The notes under the pieces: model-generated
What the model was told of the DNA's origin: nothing
Databases searched by the model: none
Seen by the model: only the letters and a program-made list of their open reading frames with translations
From: Rhizobium sp. ACO-34A
GTDB taxonomy: Bacteria > Pseudomonadota > Alphaproteobacteria > Rhizobiales > Rhizobiaceae
Length of the DNA: 64,000 bases
Reading direction: 5' to 3'
Assembly (NCBI GenBank): GCA_002600635.1
Contig: CP021372.1
Coordinates: 124,001-188,000 of the forward strand
Program-made: the position numbers and the translations under genes
Shown: piece by piece, positions 33,907-42,554 of the stretch
How the letters are laid out: each line of letters starts with the position of its first letter
Numbering within the stretch: the first letter of the stretch is position 1

Positions 33907-34766
33907 TGCAGAAACTGCTGTTCTTCCAATCGCTCTGGGCCATGGAACGCCGCCATACGGACGGCTTCGAGCGCAGCCTCGAAGAGAACGTCGCGATGAT
34001 CGCGGAAGCGGACTTCGATGGTATCAGCGCACACTACACAAATCGGGCGGATGTCCTCCGCCTGAACGAGGCCGTTCGGGGCAGGGGCTTGAATATCGAG
34101 GGCGTATGCTTCCCGCGTTCGGTGGCGGATTTGCGCCTGCCACTGGAACTGGCTGTCGAATTTCCGGTGAGCCACATAAATCTGCAACCCGATGTGCGAC
34201 TGCGTCGGGTCGAGGATTGCCTGCCTCTTCTCGATGGCTGGATGCAGATCGCGGAGGAGGCAGGCGTTCCCGTCTTCATTGAAACGCATCGGGATCGGAT
34301 GACGACCGACCTCTTCTTCACGCTCGACCTTCTGGACAGGCGTCCGGACCTGCCGCTTCTCGCCGACCTTTCCCACTTCCTCGTCGGCCGCGAATTCGCC
34401 TTCCCGGTCGAGGAGGAAAACCATGCGCATATCAAGCGCATCCTGAACAATGCGCATGCCTTTCACGGCCGCGTCGCATCACGCGAGCAGGTACAGATCG
34501 AGATATCCTTTCCGCACCACCGTCCGTGGCTCGACCTGTTCCTGGGATGGTGGAACTACGGCTTTCGCGAATGGCGCGCCCGCGCTCCGGACGACGCCAA
34601 GCTGGTCTTCACCTGCGAATTGGGGCCGAAGCCCTATGCGATAACCGGAAGGGACGGCAACGATACCACTGACCGCTGGGCCGAATCTCTCATGCTTCGC
34701 GAAATGGTGCGCGATCTCTGGAACGCCGCCGCGAAATCATCAGCCTCATCCCGTAAAGGCCGATGA
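33906..34766 (+). CDS. Xylose-isomerase-like TIM-barrel protein (AP endonuclease 2 family)
   Basis: The 286-aa protein resembles sugar phosphate isomerase/epimerases: FDGISAHYTN, NIEGVCFPRS, VSHINLQPDV, VPVFIETHRDRMTTD (metal-ligand Glu on a strand) and LLADLSHF (metal-ligand Asp/His). A divalent-metal site formed by E, D, H and E residues is plausible. Its ATG overlaps the reductase stop. No close family member is recognised with a known substrate. Within this operon it may isomerise, epimerise or cleave the hydroxylated product (inference). Confidence 0.85.
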   Translation: MQKLLFFQSLWAMERRHTDGFERSLEENVAMIAEADFDGISAHYTNRADVLRLNEAVRGRGLNIEGVCFPRSVADLRLPLELAVEFPVSHINLQPDVRLRRVEDCLPLLDGWMQIAEEAGVPVFIETHRDRMTTDLFFTLDLLDRRPDLPLLADLSHFLVGREFAFPVEEENHAHIKRILNNAHAFHGRVASREQVQIEISFPHHRPWLDLFLGWWNYGFREWRARAPDDAKLVFTCELGPKPYAITGRDGNDTTDRWAESLMLREMVRDLWNAAAKSSASSRKGR

Positions 34767-34890
34767 CGACGTAAAGCCCGGCAACGGCGAGATAGTTGAG
34801 GAAGAAGCCGGGGACGTCCGCGTTGAAATCCCACATGTCCAACGTGTACTGCCATCTCAGCTTGGAGCCGACGCAATCTCGAAAGACGCG

Positions 34891-35433
34891 CAAATGCCCT
34901 TCGGTATCCCGGTCTTCGGAGCCATAGGCGAAGGTGGTGCCGCTGAGGCAGATCTGCTCCCAGTCAGAAAGGCAATTTTCGCATGTGCCGCAGGAATCGG
35001 CCATTCAGCCGGCGCCACCGATATCGCCGATCCTGAACTTGGTGACCGCGCTGCCGATGGCGAGAACGCGCCCGACGACCTCATGTCCGGGAACGCAAGG
35101 GAACTTTGGCGCGCCCCAATCGCCGCGAACCGTGTGAATGTCCGAATGGCAGATGCCGGCATGGAGGACGTCGAGCAGCACGTCGTTCGGGCCAAGTGCA
35201 CGGCGCTCGATCGGGATTTCCGCGAAGGGGCCGTTTACCGAGCCGGTTCCCCATGCCCTTGCAGCGTAAGGGCCGTTTTCGGCCGATGGCTCCTCGGCCC
35301 GAGCCTCGACAGCGGAATCGGACAGCATTGCCGGAGCGGACGCCAACAGACTTGCGCCACCGAGGCGAAGTTTCCTGCGCCCGGGTTCAGGCGATCCGGT
35401 GTCGTGCTGCGCCCTGCCGCACTCGTTACACAT
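34891..35433 (-). pseudogene. Broken zinc alcohol dehydrogenase with Tat-like leader
   Basis: Starting at an ATG, the frame encodes MCNECGRAQHD, a twin-arginine-like segment GRRKLRLGGASLLASAPAM, then the N-terminal part of a YahK/cinnamyl-type Zn alcohol dehydrogenase: LHAGICHSDIHTVRGDWG (catalytic-zinc Cys), VPGHEVVGRV and RIGDIGGAG. Here an in-frame TGA replaces the residue before MADSCGTCENC (structural-zinc cysteines); relatives have a Cys there, so TGC to TGA is the simplest change. Homology ends at about GSEDRDTEGHL, where unrelated sequence takes over, so the catalytic core is deleted. Confidence 0.8.
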
Positions 35434-36042
35434 GGCGTCTTCTTTATCTGGCCGAAACAACCCGTCGTCATGGAGAAGGGAAGCCGCACCGACATCCGGA
35501 TATGCGGGAGGGTGTTCGAGCGAGCTCGCAGGCAAACAATTCCCGCCGTCCCGAGCGATTGAACGGGATATTGACGTCACCGGTGGATGGCGATCAGACG
35601 CTCGTTTGCGAACGGGTCTATGCTTGCGGCTCATAAGTAAATCGGCCGCGTTTTCGTTTCCGGCATGTGATCGCGATAGTGTAGAAGGCAAATTTCGGCT
35701 CCCCGCAGACCCTGGCGGGACCTTGGGGGTCATCCGAAGACGAGCCAACCGGGGACCGGACCCAGGCCATCAGTTGTGGACGGTAAGCCGCTCGTGGAGC
35801 GCGACTTTCCGCAGAAGAGCATGAATTGGTCCCGCGGAATGAGATTGTTCGTCATTCCTGACAAGTGTTGTCATTACAGCCTGCTTTATCGGGTTGACGC
35901 AGACTGTAGATTGGCTGGAAACGCTCGATTGCAGCGATCAGGACGGCCCAGCTGTGCCTTGTCTGGAATGCTGTGAAACATGCTGCGGCCCGGCCTGCGG
36001 GGGACGCAAACGGCTCGACGCAGGAAAAGGGGACCTGTTTTC
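35434..36042. other. Intergenic region without recognisable genes
   Basis: Roughly 600 bases between the broken dehydrogenase and a small membrane-protein gene. Short frames exist but none has protein-like sequence with a ribosome site. No clear promoter, terminator or known RNA motif was recognised; a GC-rich patch at 35695-35770 could fold but matches nothing I know. Confidence 0.5.
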
Positions 36043-36312
36043 ATGCACATGCTGCTCGTCATTGTCGCCGGCATCATCCTGCTCGGCTTTTTTGCGTTGC
36101 TCGGAAAGTTGTGGGGCGGGGATGCCGCCGGCATTGCACTGGCCGCCCGGTACTTCATACCTGTCTGGCTGCTTGTCGCGCTGACCAACATGTGGGTCGG
36201 CGTGACCAAGGCCGGCTACGGCGTGTCGGAGGAACTGCCGATCCTCCTCGTCGTCTTCGCCGTCCCTGCCGCCGTTGCCGGTTGTGCCGCATGGCTCTTG
36301 CTGAAATCCTGA
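36043..36312 (+). CDS. Small hypothetical membrane protein
   Basis: An 89-aa protein with three predicted helices: MLLVIVAGIILLGFFALLGKLWG, AARYFIPVWLLVALTNMWVGV and ILLVVFAVPAAVAGCAAWLLL. AAGGGGAC lies upstream of the start; a second ATG two codons later is possible. I do not recognise a characterised family. It is followed 49 bp later by the LtrA gene in the same direction and may share its transcript. Confidence 0.7.
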   Translation: MHMLLVIVAGIILLGFFALLGKLWGGDAAGIALAARYFIPVWLLVALTNMWVGVTKAGYGVSEELPILLVVFAVPAAVAGCAAWLLLKS

Positions 36313-36361
36313 GCGCGGTCTTAGTTTCGGGACGGAAATCCTCACTTGCGAAAAGGTCTCC

Positions 36362-37546
36362 ATGAGCCAGTCACTCCTCGCCCGCCTTTTTCCCGCCGAT
36401 GCCCTGCGTAAACTGGATGCCGGCGCGCAGCCCCGTGTCACGAACATGGAGCTGTTCTTCGATCTGGTCTATGTCTTCTCCATCATCCACCTTTCGCATT
36501 TCCTGCTCGCTCACCAGAGCTGGGAGGGCGTCGTTGAGGCGACAACCCTGTTTGCTGCGGTGTGGTGGGCGTGGAACTATACGGCCTGGGCAACCAACTG
36601 GCTCAATCCCGATCATCGCAACGGCCGGCTGCTGATGGTCTTCCTGATGGGATGCGCGCTGCTGATGGCCGCCGCCGTGCCCGAGGCCTATTCGGAGCGG
36701 CCCGGCCTGTTCGTCGGCGCTTACGTGGCGATGGCGGTGGTCCGCGCCGCTTACATGGCGCTTGTCTTTCGAGGGCAGCGCATGGGCCGGAACTACGCGC
36801 AGCTCTGCGCCTGGAGCGTGCTTTCCGGCCTGTTCTGGATTGCCGGCGTCTTCCTGCCGGACTACAGGATCTGGCTATGGATCGTCGCGGTCGCCGTCGA
36901 TTACGGAGCACCCTATGCCGGCTTCTGGCTGCCGGGCGCAGGCGCCACACCGATGTCGTCCTGGCCGCTGAAGGGGCTGCATCTGCTTGAACGCAACCAG
37001 CAGGTCTTCATCATCGCGCTCGGGGAATCCGTGCTTCTGCTCGGCGCCATGCTGGTGGAAAAACCGCTGGATGCGCCGATGCTCGGCGCGGCAATCGTCG
37101 GCTTTCTGGTGATCGTCGCGATCTGGTGGATCTATTTCGTGCAGCTGTCGGAAGCGGGTGAACATCGCTTCAGCCACGCCTCCGACCATACCGATCTTGC
37201 CCGCGCGGGACTTGCCTATGCCCATGGCATCATGGTCTGCGGTGCGATCGTGGTCGCCGTCGCCATCGAGCAGATGGCATCTCATCCGGTGGAAGCCACG
37301 CATGCCTCCACCGCCCTGATCGCGTTTTCCGGCCCGGCGCTCTTCCTTGCGGGCAGCGCGCTTTTCCATCGCACCATGGCCGAGAAGGTGCCGTTCAGCT
37401 ATCTCGTCGCTGTTTGCGCGATCGGCGCGTGGGCGGCATTGTCCTTCGTCATGCATCTTCCGACGCTTGCTCTCGGCGCCGGCGTGCTGGTCGTCATGCT
37501 CTTCCTCGCCCTGAGCTGCCGGGAAGGGGCGGCGGCCCATAAATGA
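36362..37546 (+). CDS. LtrA family (low temperature requirement A) membrane protein
   Basis: The 394-aa polytopic membrane protein shows the LtrA hallmarks: TNMELFFDLVYVFSIIHLSHFL near the N-terminus, WWAWNYTAWATNWL, and HLLERNQQVFIIALGESVL in the middle, with about ten hydrophobic helices. The family was named in Listeria for growth in the cold; its molecular activity is unknown. AAAAGG lies before the ATG. The end overlaps the channel gene by ATGA, implying coupled expression. Confidence 0.92.
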   Translation: MSQSLLARLFPADALRKLDAGAQPRVTNMELFFDLVYVFSIIHLSHFLLAHQSWEGVVEATTLFAAVWWAWNYTAWATNWLNPDHRNGRLLMVFLMGCALLMAAAVPEAYSERPGLFVGAYVAMAVVRAAYMALVFRGQRMGRNYAQLCAWSVLSGLFWIAGVFLPDYRIWLWIVAVAVDYGAPYAGFWLPGAGATPMSSWPLKGLHLLERNQQVFIIALGESVLLLGAMLVEKPLDAPMLGAAIVGFLVIVAIWWIYFVQLSEAGEHRFSHASDHTDLARAGLAYAHGIMVCGAIVVAVAIEQMASHPVEATHASTALIAFSGPALFLAGSALFHRTMAEKVPFSYLVAVCAIGAWAALSFVMHLPTLALGAGVLVVMLFLALSCREGAAAHK

Positions 37547-38214
37547 CGACGGAGCCCGACGTCACAAGGCAATCGAAACAGACCCTGACGGCCAACGTTC
37601 TGCTGCTGGTCGCGATCCTGCTGCACAACCTGACCTATCCGCTATCGACGCTCGGTGGCATCGGGCCTCTGATTTTCTATCTCTTCTATGCCTCGATCTT
37701 CGTGGCGGGCACCTGGGCGCTGGAAAGGGGCAGGGGCTGGCGGGCGGCGATCAGCATTTCGGGTCTTGCGGTTTTCGTCGTCGGACTGCTCAATTCCTAC
37801 CGGCCAGGACCGCTGGCGGCGCTCGACGTCTATGTGACCTCAATCGTCTATCACGGGCTGATGATCGCCGTTCTGATCCGCTACACCTTTACGGCGCGCA
37901 TCGTCGTCACCGATGTGGTGCTGGCTGCGACCTCGCTCTATCTCGTTATCGGTTCATGTTTTGCGGCGATTTTTGCGCTGATCGACTGGCTGCAGCCAGG
38001 TTCGTTCGTCGCCTCGTCAGGCGCGCAGATCGGCTGGCAGCAGCTTGTCTACTACAGCTTCGTCACACTGACGACGGTGGGCTATGGTGACATCACGCCG
38101 GTCGGCTTCTATGCCCAGTCCTTCGCCGCTTTCGAGGCCGTGCTTGGCGTGCTTTATACGGTTATCCTGCTGTCGCGTCTGGTGGGGCTGCATGCGAGCC
38201 GGCGGCCGGACTGA
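37543..38214 (+). CDS. Two-helix-type potassium channel (Ion_trans_2)
   Basis: The 223-aa membrane protein has about five N-terminal helices and a C-terminal pore unit: helix VVLAATSLYLVIGSCFAAIFALI, re-entrant loop YYSFVTLTTVGYGDITP containing the K+-selectivity filter TVGYG, and a last helix AFEAVLGVLYTVILLSRLVG. A functional channel would be a tetramer. There is no RCK or cyclic-nucleotide domain, so gating is not predictable. It is translationally coupled to LtrA. Confidence 0.9.
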   Translation: MTTEPDVTRQSKQTLTANVLLLVAILLHNLTYPLSTLGGIGPLIFYLFYASIFVAGTWALERGRGWRAAISISGLAVFVVGLLNSYRPGPLAALDVYVTSIVYHGLMIAVLIRYTFTARIVVTDVVLAATSLYLVIGSCFAAIFALIDWLQPGSFVASSGAQIGWQQLVYYSFVTLTTVGYGDITPVGFYAQSFAAFEAVLGVLYTVILLSRLVGLHASRRPD

Positions 38215-38238
38215 CGAGGTTTCGGAGGGAGTGGGATA

Positions 38239-38826
38239 ATGGATGCTCTGGCCAGTAGTGCGGAAGGCTTCACCCATGTGCGCGTGATCGTCGGCATGGT
38301 TCTTGGCCTCAGTCTCGCAAGGCTGGTGAATGGCCTGACCCGCTTCGTGCAGCATCCGGGCAGCGTGAAGATCTATCCGATCCATCTGGGATGGGCATTT
38401 TTCCTGCTCGTCACCATCATTCATTTCTGGTGGTACGAGTTTCACCTCAGGCTCGTTCCGCAATGGAGCTTTCAGGTCTATTTCTTTCTCATCGTCTACA
38501 CGATGCTCTATGCGGCGCTGACCGCACTGCTCTTTCCCGACCAGATGAGCGACTATCAGGGATACGAGCACTATTTCGAGGCGCGCAAACGCTGGTTCTA
38601 TGGCCTGCTGGCGCTGACCTTCGTCTTCGATATCGGCGATACGCTGATCAAGGGACAAGACTATTTTGCCTCGCTCGGGACCGAATATGTGCTGCGCCAA
38701 TGCCTGTTTGTCGCCGCCGCCATCGCGGCCATGTTCGTCAGGGGCCGTCGCTTCCAGCTCGTGTTTCTGGTCGTCGGAACGCTCTACCAGATCAGCTGGA
38801 TCATCAGGGTCTACGACCTGTTGTAG
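38239..38826 (+). CDS. Hypothetical multi-helix membrane protein
   Basis: A 195-aa protein with about five hydrophobic helices (for example VIVGMVLGLSLARLVNGL, LGWAFFLLVTIIHFWWYEF, VYFFLIVYTMLYAALTALLF and QCLFVAAAIAAMFV). It is conserved-looking but I recognise no named family. GGAGGGAG-like sequence precedes the ATG. It follows the channel gene by 24 bp and is probably the last gene of this membrane-protein operon. Confidence 0.75.
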   Translation: MDALASSAEGFTHVRVIVGMVLGLSLARLVNGLTRFVQHPGSVKIYPIHLGWAFFLLVTIIHFWWYEFHLRLVPQWSFQVYFFLIVYTMLYAALTALLFPDQMSDYQGYEHYFEARKRWFYGLLALTFVFDIGDTLIKGQDYFASLGTEYVLRQCLFVAAAIAAMFVRGRRFQLVFLVVGTLYQISWIIRVYDLL

Positions 38827-39000
38827 AGATAGTCTCTCGAGGTAACCAGGTAGGGGGCCAATCACAGGCTTACCCGTGTGATACCGCCAATCCGAATGCC
38901 TCAATGAAGGCTTCTGCGGAAGCGAAAAAGACCTGTTCCTATCGTCCGCTATGGCGGCCGCTACCAGACCATCTTTTTCCCTGTTGCCGGTCATACGGCC

Positions 39001-39232
39001 TCGACGTGTCCTTTTACCTTCCCGGTGCAACACCAACCATGCCTTCCGTGGCATGGGGCGCGCCCTGCGCTACGGCGTGAAACCCGAACTCTATGCCCTC
39101 TCGACGCTGATCAGTCTGATCATCTTCGCGCTTGTCTTTGGCCTTCCGGTTTCAATCCGGCTGAAGCAAAGAACCATGGGTTCCGCGACGGCTTCCGGCG
39201 GGATTGACATTTTCCAACTGTCGCGGCGCTGA
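39001..39232 (+). pseudogene. C-terminal remnant of a PotC/PotI-like ABC permease
   Basis: One frame reads DVSFYLPGATPTMPSVAWG and then stops; another continues as LRYGVKPELYALSTLISLIIFALVFGLPVSIRL. In intact polyamine-type permeases these two pieces are contiguous (…FxxGPGxxTxPxxIxxxxRxGVxPExNALST), so a frameshift lies near 39055. Everything upstream of this terminal helix is gone. Confidence 0.7.
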
Positions 39233-39329
39233 TTGACAAGGGCCGTTTCAGACGGAAGCGTCCGCAATCGGTTTCTCAGTTGCGCTGAACTGATCCGACT
39301 GGTGTCCGTTGTAAGGCGCTGTTTCGAGC

Positions 39330-39378
39330 ATGCATGAGATCGGCGGTCACCCAATTCGTGACCGTCGATCTCATGCAT
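39330..39378. repeat. 21-bp inverted repeat (49-nt hairpin) upstream of acnB
   Basis: Arms 39330-39350 and 39358-39378 are reverse complements except for one position that forms a G-U pair in RNA; the loop is CCAATTC. Outer arms are ATGCATGAGATCG and CGATCTCATGCAT. There is no T-run, so it is not an ordinary terminator. Confidence 0.8.
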
Positions 39379-39595
39379 ATGGCGCTCAGAAGCATTTCTT
39401 GACCCGGCGATTTCACGCGAGGCCATTGCAAACGGTCCGTGTCCAATTCGTGGTACTACTTTTTTACCGGAATGCGGCATCTTGTCAGCCGGCTCTGGCT
39501 GGCGTACTCGAAAGCCGTCGGACATTGGGCCGATTAACGATACCATTTGGCGTCGCTGCGTTTCGGCGCCACAACCTCAAGACGTTGGGATTGCG

Positions 39596-42385
39596 ATGAA
39601 CCTTTACTTGGATTACCTGGCTGAGATCAAAAGCAGAGAAACTCAAGGGCTCGCTCCCAAGCCGATCGACGACGGCGCTCTTCTCGGCGAGATCATCACG
39701 CTCATTCAGGATGCCGGCAGTGAGCATCGTGCGGATGCCCTGAAATTCTTCATCTACAATACGCTGCCGGGCACGACCAGCGCCGCCGGCGTCAAGGCAG
39801 CGTTCCTGAAGAAGATCATTCTCGGCGAAGTGATCGTTCCCGAAATCACTCCCGATTTTGCTCTCGAACTGCTTTCGCACATGAAGGGTGGTCCCTCGGT
39901 CGAGGTGCTGCTCGACATCGCGCTTGGCGGCAACGAAGCAATTGCCGGCAAGGCAGGCGACGTGCTGAAGACCCAGGTCTTCCTCTACGATGCCGACATG
40001 TTCCGCCTGCGCGATGCCTTCAAGGCGGGCAATGCTGTCGCCAGGGATGTGCTTGAAAGCTACGCCAAGGCCGAGTTCTTCACCAAGCTCCCGGATGTCG
40101 AGGACGAGATCAAGGTCGTGACCTTCATCGCTGCCGAAGGCGATATCTCGACCGACCTTCTGTCGCCGGGCAACCAGGCGCATTCTCGCTCCGACCGCCA
40201 GCTTCACGGCCAGTGTATGATCACGCCGGAAGCGCAGCAGGAAATCGTGGCGCTGCAGCAGAAGCATCCTGACAAGCGCGTGATGATGATCGCCGAGAAG
40301 GGCACGATGGGCGTCGGTTCGTCGCGCATGTCCGGCGTGAACAACGTCGCGCTGTGGACCGGCAAGCAGGCCAGCCCCTACGTGCCTTTCGTCAATTTCG
40401 CTCCTGTCGTTGCGGGCACCAACGGCATTTCGCCGATCTTCGCGACTACCGTCGACGTGACCGGCGGCATCGGCATCAACCTGAAGAACTGGGTCAAGAA
40501 GACCGGTGAAGATGGCAAACCGATCCTCAACAACGATGGCAATCCGATTCTCGAGCAGAAATTTTCGGTCGAGACCGGCACCGTTCTGAAAATCGACGTC
40601 AAGAACAAGAAGCTTCGCGACGAGAGCGGCAATGAACTGGTCGACGTCGCCGCTGCCTTCACACCCCAGAAGATGGAGTTCATGAAGGCCGGTAGTTCCT
40701 ACGCTATCGTCTTCGGCAAGAAGCTTCAGACCTTTGCAGCGCAGACCCTTGGCATCGAGCCGACGCCGGTTTTCGCTCCGAACAAGGAAATCTCCATCGA
40801 AGGCCAGGGCCTGACCGCGGTCGAGAAGATCTTCAACCGCAACGCGGTCGGTGTGACCCCGGGCAAGATCCTGCATGCCGGCTCCGACGTTCGCGTCAAG
40901 GTGAACATCGTCGGCTCGCAGGACACGACCGGCCTGATGACCGCGCAGGAGCTTGAGGCGATGGCGGCAACCGTCATCTCGCCGCTGGTCGATGGCGCCT
41001 ATCAGTCCGGTTGCCATACGGCGTCCGTATGGGACAAGAAGGCACAGGCGAACATTCCGAAGCTCATGTCCTTCATGAACAACTTCGGTGTCATCACCGC
41101 CCGCGATCCGAAGGGCGTCTATCACTCGATGACGGACGTCATTCACAAGGTGCTGAACGACATCACCGTCGATGACTGGGACATCATCATCGGTGGCGAC
41201 AGCCATACGCGTATGTCCAAGGGCGTGGCCTTCGGCGCCGATAGCGGCACTGTAGCGCTGGCGCTGGCAACGGGCGAGGCCACCATGCCGATCCCGCAGT
41301 CGGTCAAGGTAACCTTCAAGGGCACGATGCAGCCCTACATGGATTTTCGCGACGTGGTGCATGCGACCCAGGCACAGATGCTCAAGCAGCATGGCGACAA
41401 CGTCTTCCAGGGCCGCATCATCGAAGTCCACATCGGCACGCTGCTCGCCGACCAGGCCTTCACCTTCACTGACTGGACGGCCGAGATGAAGGCCAAGGCG
41501 TCGATCTGCATTTCGGAAGACGAGACGCTGATCGAGTCGCTGGAAATCGCCAAGTCGCGCATGCAGATCATGATCGACAAGGGCATGGACAACGCGGCCG
41601 GCACCATCAAGGGCCTGATCGCCAAGGCTGATCGTCGTATCGCCGAGATCCGTTCGGGCGAAAAGCCGGCTCTCAAGCCTGACGATAATGCCAAGTACTT
41701 CGCCGAAGTCGTTGTTGACCTCGACCTGATCAACGAGCCGATGATCGCTGACCCGGACGTCAACAACAACGATGTGTCCCGGCGTTACACTCACGATACG
41801 ATCCGCCCGGTTTCGTATTACGGTGGCACCAAGAAGGTGGACCTCGGCTTCGTCGGTTCGTGCATGGTTCACAAGGGCGACATCAAGATCGTTGCCCAGA
41901 TGCTGAAGAACCTCGAAAAGGAACAGGGCAAGGTCGAGTTCAAGGCGCCGCTCGTCGTCGCCGCGCCGACCTACAACATCATCGACGAGTTGAAGGCCGA
42001 AGGGGACTGGGAAATCCTGCAGAAGTATTCGGGCTTCGAATTCGATGACGTGAAGCCCAAGACTTCGAACCGTACCGAATACGAGAACATCCTCTATCTC
42101 GAACGCCCCGGCTGCAACCTTTGCATGGGCAACCAGGAAAAGGCGGAAAAGGGCGACACCGTTCTGGCCACCTCGACCCGTCTGTTCCAGGGCCGTGTGG
42201 TTGAGGACACCGCTGAAAAGAAGGGTGAATCGCTGCTGGCGTCCACACCGCTGGTGGTGCTGTCGGCGATCCTTGGCCGTACGCCGAGCATCGAGGAGTA
42301 TCGCATGGCGGTCGAAGGCATCAACCTGACAAAGTTCGCGCCGCCGAAGACGAAGCCGATCGACTCCCTGTCTGTCCACTACTGA
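39596..42385 (+). CDS. acnB: Bifunctional aconitate hydratase 2 / 2-methylisocitrate dehydratase
   Basis: The 929-aa enzyme matches AcnB throughout: N-terminal HEAT-like domain from MNLYLDYLAEIKSRE, swivel domain (SPGNQAHSRSDRQLHGQCMI), then the catalytic domains with the [4Fe-4S] cysteines in GFVGSCMVHKGD and PGCNLCMGNQ. It interconverts citrate and isocitrate. The ATG before NLYLDYL was chosen because homologues begin there; the open frame extends 38 codons upstream without conserved sequence, and the ribosome site is weak. A strong terminator follows. Most alphaproteobacteria rely on AcnA, so an AcnB here is notable and may be accessory. Confidence 0.95.
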   Translation: MNLYLDYLAEIKSRETQGLAPKPIDDGALLGEIITLIQDAGSEHRADALKFFIYNTLPGTTSAAGVKAAFLKKIILGEVIVPEITPDFALELLSHMKGGPSVEVLLDIALGGNEAIAGKAGDVLKTQVFLYDADMFRLRDAFKAGNAVARDVLESYAKAEFFTKLPDVEDEIKVVTFIAAEGDISTDLLSPGNQAHSRSDRQLHGQCMITPEAQQEIVALQQKHPDKRVMMIAEKGTMGVGSSRMSGVNNVALWTGKQASPYVPFVNFAPVVAGTNGISPIFATTVDVTGGIGINLKNWVKKTGEDGKPILNNDGNPILEQKFSVETGTVLKIDVKNKKLRDESGNELVDVAAAFTPQKMEFMKAGSSYAIVFGKKLQTFAAQTLGIEPTPVFAPNKEISIEGQGLTAVEKIFNRNAVGVTPGKILHAGSDVRVKVNIVGSQDTTGLMTAQELEAMAATVISPLVDGAYQSGCHTASVWDKKAQANIPKLMSFMNNFGVITARDPKGVYHSMTDVIHKVLNDITVDDWDIIIGGDSHTRMSKGVAFGADSGTVALALATGEATMPIPQSVKVTFKGTMQPYMDFRDVVHATQAQMLKQHGDNVFQGRIIEVHIGTLLADQAFTFTDWTAEMKAKASICISEDETLIESLEIAKSRMQIMIDKGMDNAAGTIKGLIAKADRRIAEIRSGEKPALKPDDNAKYFAEVVVDLDLINEPMIADPDVNNNDVSRRYTHDTIRPVSYYGGTKKVDLGFVGSCMVHKGDIKIVAQMLKNLEKEQGKVEFKAPLVVAAPTYNIIDELKAEGDWEILQKYSGFEFDDVKPKTSNRTEYENILYLERPGCNLCMGNQEKAEKGDTVLATSTRLFQGRVVEDTAEKKGESLLASTPLVVLSAILGRTPSIEEYRMAVEGINLTKFAPPKTKPIDSLSVHY

Positions 42386-42410
42386 GTTTCGGCCTTACTT
42401 CAGAATACAG

Positions 42411-42446
42411 TGCCCCGCGAAAGCCATGCCTTCGCGGGGCATTTTT
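42411..42446 (+). terminator. Rho-independent terminator after acnB
   Basis: An 11-bp stem TGCCCCGCGAA/TTCGCGGGGCA with a 9-nt loop is followed by TTTTT, 26 bp after the stop codon. Confidence 0.9.
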
Positions 42447-42554
42447 GTGTCGCTGCCCGATTGAATGAGTGTCCGGTGGACGCCGCTTGCGAAGCTCTGA
42501 TCGAACCTGTCGGCCGGTGCTGGAGAGCAGCCGCCATTGTAGCCTTGGGAGCCG

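Larger units (their letters stand above)
38827..39595. other. Intergenic region with a permease remnant and a long hairpin
   Basis: No intact gene is present. The middle holds the C-terminal relic of an ABC permease and 39330-39378 a 21-bp inverted repeat (both listed separately). The last 200 bases lead into acnB; no clear promoter could be assigned. Confidence 0.5.

Noticed and set aside
35695..35770. Structured RNA in a GC-rich intergenic patch
   Set aside because: Several short complementary segments occur but do not form one clear fold, and nothing matches a known RNA family.
35776..35976. 66-codon forward frame in the large intergenic gap
   Set aside because: No homology, no good ribosome site and unremarkable composition.
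39330..39378. The long hairpin as a rho-independent terminator
   Set aside because: It has no T-run on either side and no intact gene ends next to it.
39485..42379. Open frame of 964 codons antisense to acnB
   Set aside because: It is a shadow of a strongly coding gene in GC-rich DNA; its composition is His/Arg/Asp-rich without any domain, and acnB is unmistakable on the other strand.
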